Source: Phytopseudomonas daroniae
GTDB taxonomy: Bacteria > Pseudomonadota > Gammaproteobacteria > Pseudomonadales > Pseudomonadaceae
Length of the DNA stretch: 64,000 nt
Direction: 5' to 3'
Assembly: GCF_004327285.1 (NCBI RefSeq)
Contig: NZ_QJUI01000015.1
Coordinates: 1 to 64,000, forward strand
In this document: positions 59,056-64,000 of the stretch, in pieces
Position numbering within the stretch: the stretch's first letter is position 1
Layout: each line of letters opens with the position of its first letter
The notes under the pieces: generated by a model
Told to the model about the DNA's origin: nothing
The model's input: only the letters and a program-made list of their open reading frames with translations
Databases searched by the model: none
Position numbers and translations under genes: made by a program

Positions 59056-60482
59056 TTCCTGTCATTCTTTCCGGCGGTAACGGTTCGCGTCTCTGGCCGC
59101 TTTCGCGCCAACTCAACCCCAAGCAGTTCCTGCCCATCGCCGACGATTCGCTGTCCATGCTGCAGGCCACCATCCGCCGTCTCGACGGCCTGCAAGTCAG
59201 CCAGCCATGCCTGATCTGCAACGAGGAGCACCGTTTCCTCGCCGCTGAACAGTTGCGCACGCTGGGCATCGAAAACGCCAGCATCCTGCTCGAGCCGGTC
59301 GGACGCAACACCGCTCCGGCAGTGGCCCTGGCGGCCATCAAGGCCCTGGAGAAGGAGCACGACCCGGTGCTGCTGGTACTGGCTGCCGACCACCTGATCA
59401 AGGATGTGGACGCCTTCCACCGCGCGGTGGAAACCGCCCTGCCCTTCGCCCAGGCCGGCAAACTGGTGACCTTCGGCATCGTGCCGACTCACGCAGAAAC
59501 CGGTTACGGTTATGTGCACAAAGGTGCATCGGCCGGCGACGGTGGCTTCTCCGTACAACAGTTCGTGGAGAAGCCGGACAGCGAAACCGCCGAGCGCTAC
59601 CTCGCGTCTGGCGAGCACTTCTGGAACAGCGGCATGTTCATGTTCCGCGCCAGCCGCTATCTGGAAGAACTGCAACGCTGGCAGCCGGAGATCCTCGATG
59701 CCTGCCGTCGCGCCGCTGCCCAGAGCGAGCAGGACATGCACTTCGTGCGCATCGGCAAGGAGGCGTTCGCCGCTTGTCCGGAAGATTCCATCGACTACGC
59801 AGTGATGGAAAAGACCGAAGACGCGGTGATGGTACCTCTGGATGCCGGCTGGAGCGATATCGGCTCCTGGTCCGCACTGTGGGATGTCAGCGACAAGGAC
59901 GAACAGGGCAACGTGCACAAGGGCGATGTGCTCAGCCACGACAGCCACAACAACTACGTGCATGCCGACTACCGTCTGGTCACCACAGTGGGCGTCGAAA
60001 ACCTGATCATCGTCGAGACCAAAGACACGATCATGGTCGCCCACAAGGACAAGGCCCAGGAAGTCAAACGCATCGTCGAGCAGCTCAAGCATGAAGAGCG
60101 CTGCGAGTACCTCAACAACCGCGAGGTGTATCGCCCGTGGGGCATGTACGACTCGATCGATCATGGTTCGCGCTACCAGGTCAAACGCATCACCGTGAAG
60201 CCGGGCGCCAAGCTTTCCGTGCAGATGCACCACCATCGCGCCGAGCACTGGATCGTGGTCAGCGGCACCGCTCAGGTGACCAATGGTGACGAGACCTACA
60301 TGGTCACCGAGAACCAGTCGACCTACATCCCCATCGGCCAGATCCACGCCCTGGAAAACCCGGGCATGATTCCGCTGGAGTTGATCGAGGTGCAGTCCGG
60401 TACCTACCTCGGCGAGGACGACATCATCCGTTTCTCCGACAACTACGGCCGGGTAAAGGAACTCAAGGTTTCTGCCGCCTGA
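59052..60482 (+). CDS. manC: Mannose-1-phosphate guanylyltransferase/mannose-6-phosphate isomerase
   Basis: This 476-residue bifunctional enzyme has an N-terminal nucleotidyltransferase VILSGGNGSRLWPLSRQLNPKQFLPI and a C-terminal cupin isomerase domain with QMHHHRAEHWIVVSGTAQV. It makes GDP-mannose from fructose-6-phosphate via mannose-6-phosphate and mannose-1-phosphate. It supplies both mannose and fucose branches. AlgA/PslB-like naming is equally possible. Confidence 0.92.
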   Translation: MIPVILSGGNGSRLWPLSRQLNPKQFLPIADDSLSMLQATIRRLDGLQVSQPCLICNEEHRFLAAEQLRTLGIENASILLEPVGRNTAPAVALAAIKALEKEHDPVLLVLAADHLIKDVDAFHRAVETALPFAQAGKLVTFGIVPTHAETGYGYVHKGASAGDGGFSVQQFVEKPDSETAERYLASGEHFWNSGMFMFRASRYLEELQRWQPEILDACRRAAAQSEQDMHFVRIGKEAFAACPEDSIDYAVMEKTEDAVMVPLDAGWSDIGSWSALWDVSDKDEQGNVHKGDVLSHDSHNNYVHADYRLVTTVGVENLIIVETKDTIMVAHKDKAQEVKRIVEQLKHEERCEYLNNREVYRPWGMYDSIDHGSRYQVKRITVKPGAKLSVQMHHHRAEHWIVVSGTAQVTNGDETYMVTENQSTYIPIGQIHALENPGMIPLELIEVQSGTYLGEDDIIRFSDNYGRVKELKVSAA

Positions 60483-60720
60483 TGTGCAGCCACGCCGCAT
60501 TGATTCATAAGCGGCGCTGGCCGTCAGATTATCGGGCCCGAGTCGAGCCCGGCAGCCGGGTGATTCGCCATGTATGGCATCACCAGTTCACGATTCATGG
60601 GGGCGACGGAATACCCCTTCATTTCGCTGCAAAATGGACATTTACAAGAACAAGCAAAGCGCGAAGCCAAGTGAACAGACACCGGATAATTCAATTACTT
60701 TCCGATAACGAGGCTCGCCT

Positions 60721-61518
60721 GTGAAAACTTCTCAGCTCAAACTGCACGATCCTTTGATCCATAAATTAAAGTTGCTGGAAGAAGATGACGTGACTCCGCT
60801 GCTCGACGAACTGAGCACACCGAAGAAGCCGACCATCCTCGGTTTCCTCAATCAGCACGGCTACAACATCGTTCAGAATGACACGACTGCACGCCGTCAC
60901 TTCCTGAAGGTCAACTATCTGCTGCGCGACGGTATCGGCGTCAAACTGGCCTGTTCCCTCAACGGCCTGTCGCCGGGAGCCAACCTCAACGGCACCGACT
61001 TCATTCCCAGCCTGATCCAGCACCTGCTCGAAAGTGAACACAGCGACAGCTACCAGCTGTTCGCCATGGGCACCAGCGAACCCTGGGTCAACCTGGGCGC
61101 CAGTGCGCTGTTTGGCGACCGTAAGTTTCACGCCATCGACGGCTTCCAGCCGACCGAGTGCTACCTCGAATTCGTCCAGCAGCACCTGCAACCGGGCAAG
61201 ATCCCATTGATCGTGATGGGCATGGGCATGCCTCGCCAGGAAGAGGTGGCCGTGAACCTGCAGCGTCAGCTCGGTCGCCCGGCCCTGATGATCTGCGGTG
61301 GCGCAATCCTGGACTTCGCCGCACAACGCTTCAACCGTGCTCCTCCGGCGGTTCGCAAGGTCGGCCTGGAGTGGTTGTACCGCCTGTTGATGGAACCACG
61401 TCGCCTGTTCAGTCGCTACATCATCGGCATCCCGCAGTTCTTCTACTACATCATGCGCAACGGCATGGGCAGTTCGGTCACGGTTGGCGAACAGAGCGCC
61501 TACGACCGTAAGTCCTGA
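60721..61518 (+). CDS. WecG/TagA/CpsF-family glycosyltransferase, second copy
   Basis: This 265-residue protein has the family landmarks YLLRDGIGVKLA, NGTDFIPSL (with the conserved Asp), VMGMGMPRQEEVAVNL and GGAILDFAAQRFNRAPPAVRKVGLEWLYRLLMEPRRLFSRY. It should transfer a sugar such as N-acetylmannosaminuronate or a hexose to a lipid-linked acceptor. It starts with GTG; the 238-base gap before it has no gene. It ends just before a strong terminator. Confidence 0.85.
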   Translation: MKTSQLKLHDPLIHKLKLLEEDDVTPLLDELSTPKKPTILGFLNQHGYNIVQNDTTARRHFLKVNYLLRDGIGVKLACSLNGLSPGANLNGTDFIPSLIQHLLESEHSDSYQLFAMGTSEPWVNLGASALFGDRKFHAIDGFQPTECYLEFVQQHLQPGKIPLIVMGMGMPRQEEVAVNLQRQLGRPALMICGGAILDFAAQRFNRAPPAVRKVGLEWLYRLLMEPRRLFSRYIIGIPQFFYYIMRNGMGSSVTVGEQSAYDRKS

Positions 61519-61540
61519 CGCCACCGCTGTAACGAAAAGC

Positions 61541-61572
61541 GCCCCGGATGAGTGATCATCCGGGGCGTTTTT
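61541..61572. terminator. Strong bidirectional intrinsic terminator
   Basis: GCCCCGGATGA (61541-61551), loop GTGA, TCATCCGGGGC (61556-61566), then GTTTTT. An A-run (GAAAAGC) precedes the stem, giving a T-run on the opposite strand. It ends both the plus-strand exopolysaccharide operon and the opposing pyruvyl transferase gene. Confidence 0.93.
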
Positions 61573-61674
61573 CATTGGTAGCTAAACGCTATTTCGCAGG
61601 GAGGGCGCCGCCTCATAGCAGAAGCGGTGTGCGACTGCTGGTGGCGCCGTAACCCTCCACGGGCGCCCCGCCGG

Positions 61675-62868
61675 CTAACGCCCCGCGGCCACCGCCAGCG
61701 GCTTCTCGCTGCGTACACCCTGACTCTGCTCGATCAACGCGAACACTTCGTCCCACATCGCCTGGGTACGCGCCTTCAGCTCGGCGGAATGCGCTTGCAA
61801 GCGGGTCGAGAGTGCTTGCATCTGCGCCGGCTCGGTCAGGTAGTCGAGGGCGCTGGAAAGCTCGTCGTCAGTCAGATTGATGTTCAACACGCCTTCGGAA
61901 AAACCGTAGTCGGCGAACAGCATCTGGTATTTGTGGCTCCAGCCCGTAGCCAACGACGGCACACCTTGCGACAGTGCACTGACCAGGCCATGGAAGCGGC
62001 TACCCAGGGTGCCACGGCAGGCGCCGAGAATGCCCTTGATCGCCAGCGGATCGGTCTCGCGCAGAATCGGCAGGCCACCCACCGCTTGCGATACCTGCTC
62101 GGCCACCCGTGCATCGCCCTCGCCTTCGTGGATCAACAGGAACGGTTTGGCGCCACGCTCTACCAGCATCTTGGTGGCGCGCTGCAGGAACGGCACATAG
62201 CCCTTGGCGACGCTGTCACCGGTCTTGTCCAGCATGCGGCAGTTGGGAACCACACAGACCTGATGAATTTCAGGATCGAAATAGGCCGGCAAGGTGCCGC
62301 TGATCAGGTTGGTGAAATCGGGTGCCAGCTTGATGTTGTCGCGCTCGCCGACGATCTCGGTGAGATAGTCGTAGGACACTTGTTCACGGGCGAAAATCAG
62401 GTCGCAGTTGTCGACGAAGGCCTTTACCGCGTCCTTGCTCTTCTGATCGCGGAACGGGCCGAATGCCTGGGGCAGCAGAATCACCTTGCTGCCGTTCTTC
62501 TTCCAGCGCTTGCTGGAGCGCGCCAGCTCTTCGGACAGATCCGGGCCCCACTGATCGCTGTAGGCGAAGCCGGCAGCATCCAGCACCACGTCCACTTCCT
62601 TGTCCAGCACCACACCGTATTGCTCGCGAATACCAGCCGGCACCACGGCTGCCAGGTCGCCGAACGGGATGCCGGCGCGCCACAACCAGGCTTTCTGATA
62701 CAGCCCCAGGGACGCACGGTTGACATAGGGATAGGGGCTCTTGGCCCGACCAGGTTCCATCACCACCTTGGCGGCAGGCAGATTCTGCTGTACCTGCTGC
62801 AGGGCGGCATGCAGCATCAGCGCAGCGCCCTTGTTGACGAAACCGGCCTTGCGAATCTCGACGTACAT
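61675..62868 (-). CDS. Polysaccharide pyruvyl transferase family protein
   Basis: This 397-residue protein is of the PS_pyruv_trans family (WcaK-like): YVEIRKAGFVNKGAALMLHAAL near the N-terminus, VILLPQAFGPFRDQKSKDAVKAFVDNCDLIFARE in the middle, and the late segment GTLGSRFHGLVSALSQGVPSLATGWSHKYQMLFADYG. It should attach pyruvate as a ketal to a sugar of the exopolysaccharide, or act as a related transferase. The start at 62868 has AGGAG 8 bases upstream; the longer frame would overlap the preceding gene. It faces the main operon across the terminator. Confidence 0.82.
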   Translation of the reverse strand: MYVEIRKAGFVNKGAALMLHAALQQVQQNLPAAKVVMEPGRAKSPYPYVNRASLGLYQKAWLWRAGIPFGDLAAVVPAGIREQYGVVLDKEVDVVLDAAGFAYSDQWGPDLSEELARSSKRWKKNGSKVILLPQAFGPFRDQKSKDAVKAFVDNCDLIFAREQVSYDYLTEIVGERDNIKLAPDFTNLISGTLPAYFDPEIHQVCVVPNCRMLDKTGDSVAKGYVPFLQRATKMLVERGAKPFLLIHEGEGDARVAEQVSQAVGGLPILRETDPLAIKGILGACRGTLGSRFHGLVSALSQGVPSLATGWSHKYQMLFADYGFSEGVLNINLTDDELSSALDYLTEPAQMQALSTRLQAHSAELKARTQAMWDEVFALIEQSQGVRSEKPLAVAAGR

Positions 62869-62869
62869 A

Positions 62870-64000
62870 TCAAGCTCTCCTGAATTCACGAATCAACTGG
62901 GGCACGCTGATGAAGGCATGCAGAAAAATGCTCTTGGTCATCATGACGAACAGTGGCCGTGTCCTGCGTGACAGCAGCAGGCTCACGTAACCGGCGATGG
63001 AATAGGAAATCAGCGTCGCCCAGGCGGAACCGACGACGCCGTGGCTGCGGATGAGGAAGTAATTGAGCACGATGTTGCTCACGGCGCCGAGGCCCTGGGT
63101 GACCAGGGAAAAGATGAAGGCCTCTTCGATGATGATCCACTTGCTGAACAGCGCGCGCATGAATACGAAGGTCGCCGCGAAGATATGGATCGCCAGTACC
63201 GGCCCGGCGTCCGCGTACTGAGCGCCGTACAGCACCCGCACGATCCAGTCGGAGAGGAAGAACACCACCACCGCCAGGCCGAAGGCCATGAAGAACAGCA
63301 CATCCAGCGCCACCTGCATGAAGCGGTTGTAGCCCGCCGTATCGGTCTTGCTCAGGTCGATCATCTTCGGGAAGACCGAGGCCATGAGAATGGTCGGGAT
63401 CAGGTACCAGGCTTCCGACAGCCGCGAGGCCGCCGAATACACACCCACGGAGTATTCGCCGAGCATGTACTGCAGCATGATCTGATCGACCTTCAGGTAG
63501 ATCACCGCCGACAGCGAACCGAGGAAGATCAGCAGGCTTTTCTTGAGCAGGGTCTTGCCCAGCGTCCAGGAAAAGTCGAAGCGGAACTCGCGCTTGAGCA
63601 TCACCGCATAGCAGACCAGGATCGCCGAGGTGACCATCACCACCACCACGTGGGCCAGGGCGATGTACACCAGCCCCGCCCCGGCGATGGCCAGAATCAT
63701 CTTCAGGCCGTTGCCACCGAGCTGCCCGACGAACCCGGCCACGGCGGCGTACTTGGCCTGTACCCGCGCCTGGAACCAGTCGATGAGCATCTCGAATGGG
63801 GTGAAGAACAGCGCCAGGGCGGTGAACAGCAACACCAGGAAATTCTGGTCGTTGCCGATCAGGTAGGTGCCCATCATGATCGCGAAGGCGATCACCGAGC
63901 AGCCCACCTTGATCATGAATACCGTCGAGAGAATCTGGTCTTCGTTTTCCGGGTGGCTGCGCAGTTCCTTGACCACCAGGCCGGTCAGCCCCAGGTGCAC
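62870..64000 (-). CDS. Second Wzx-like flippase (N-terminus beyond window)
   Basis: The frame is open to the window edge and covers about 376 residues with around ten to eleven hydrophobic segments. These include LFTALALFFTPFEMLIDWFQARVQAKYAAVAGFVGQLGGNGLKM and SLSAVIYLKVDQIMLQYMLGEYSVGVYSAASRLSEAWYLIPTILMASVFPKMIDLSK, typical of PST-type polysaccharide flippases. Some 40-60 N-terminal residues should lie outside. It precedes the pyruvyl transferase gene by one base, so they form an operon on the opposite strand. Its presence besides the wzx at 50972 suggests a second polymer or a mosaic locus. Confidence 0.82.
   Translation of the reverse strand: MHLGLTGLVVKELRSHPENEDQILSTVFMIKVGCSVIAFAIMMGTYLIGNDQNFLVLLFTALALFFTPFEMLIDWFQARVQAKYAAVAGFVGQLGGNGLKMILAIAGAGLVYIALAHVVVVMVTSAILVCYAVMLKREFRFDFSWTLGKTLLKKSLLIFLGSLSAVIYLKVDQIMLQYMLGEYSVGVYSAASRLSEAWYLIPTILMASVFPKMIDLSKTDTAGYNRFMQVALDVLFFMAFGLAVVVFFLSDWIVRVLYGAQYADAGPVLAIHIFAATFVFMRALFSKWIIIEEAFIFSLVTQGLGAVSNIVLNYFLIRSHGVVGSAWATLISYSIAGYVSLLLSRRTRPLFVMMTKSIFLHAFISVPQLIREFRRA

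Noticed and set aside
60482..60724. 80-residue frame following manC
   Set aside because: Starts inside the manC stop context without an SD, has no conserved domain, and ends over the next gene's GTG.

Overview
The window looks like a chromosome segment of a GC-rich gammaproteobacterium, most likely a Pseudomonas. The reasons are the liuRABCDE leucine operon in the Pseudomonas order, the atoDA/thiolase ketone-body genes, LpxL- and ZapE-type genes, and REP/MITE-like repeats of the kind common in Pseudomonas. No tRNA, rRNA, CRISPR array or transposase was seen. The assignment rests on gene content and protein sequence only.

Layout. 1-5.8 kb: an amide/amino-acid type (HAAT/Liv) ABC transporter: a partial binding protein, a LivH permease, and a single polypeptide fusing LivM, LivG and LivF. 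It is followed by an overlapping cytosine-deaminase-like amidohydrolase and a convergent GntR/FCD regulator. 6-17.7 kb: accessory and housekeeping single genes: macro-domain protein, aldo-keto reductase, MFS pump with divergent LysR, two GNAT acetyltransferases, flavin reductase, a membrane protein/XRE/ZapE-like group, patatin phospholipase, LpxL-like acyltransferase. They are separated by inverted-repeat elements that share an identical 46-bp core. 17.8-20.6 kb: LysR plus acetoacetate CoA-transferase A/B and thiolase. 21-24 kb: TetR/MFS/SDR and a YkvA-like protein. 24.2-24.5 kb: an AT-rich gap with DnaA-box-like sequences. 24.5-25.3 kb: an FkpA-like lipoprotein isomerase. 25.5-32.6 kb: the leucine/isovalerate operon liuRABCDE with a LiuR-type palindrome. 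32.7-36.6 kb: small stress or redox proteins, an HGSNAT-like membrane protein and a hydroxyacid dehydrogenase.

36.9-41.7 kb: a nucleotide-sugar island (SDR epimerase, CTP:glucose-1-phosphate cytidylyltransferase, SAF-domain oxidoreductase, RmlC-like epimerase, GT2). It has a CDP-sugar entry step but no visible CDP-glucose 4,6-dehydratase.

42.1-64 kb: a large Wzx/Wzy-type exopolysaccharide locus. It opens with an RfaH-like antiterminator, followed 0.13 kb downstream by a perfect ops element (GGCGGTAGCGTG) in a 420-nt leader. Then come an EpsL-like outer-membrane barrel, a short Wza-like protein, a Wzc tyrosine kinase, a PHP-type phosphatase, a WcaJ-like initiating transferase, Ugd, Wzx, glycosyltransferases, GDP-fucose genes (gmd, fcl, gmm), Wzy, two WecG/TagA-family transferases around a ManC/AlgA enzyme and a strong bidirectional terminator. 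On the opposite strand are a pyruvyl transferase and a second flippase that is cut by the window end. The gene set predicts a colanic-acid-like polymer with fucose, mannose, glucuronate and possibly pyruvate. The RfaH/ops pair predicts processive antitermination of this long operon.
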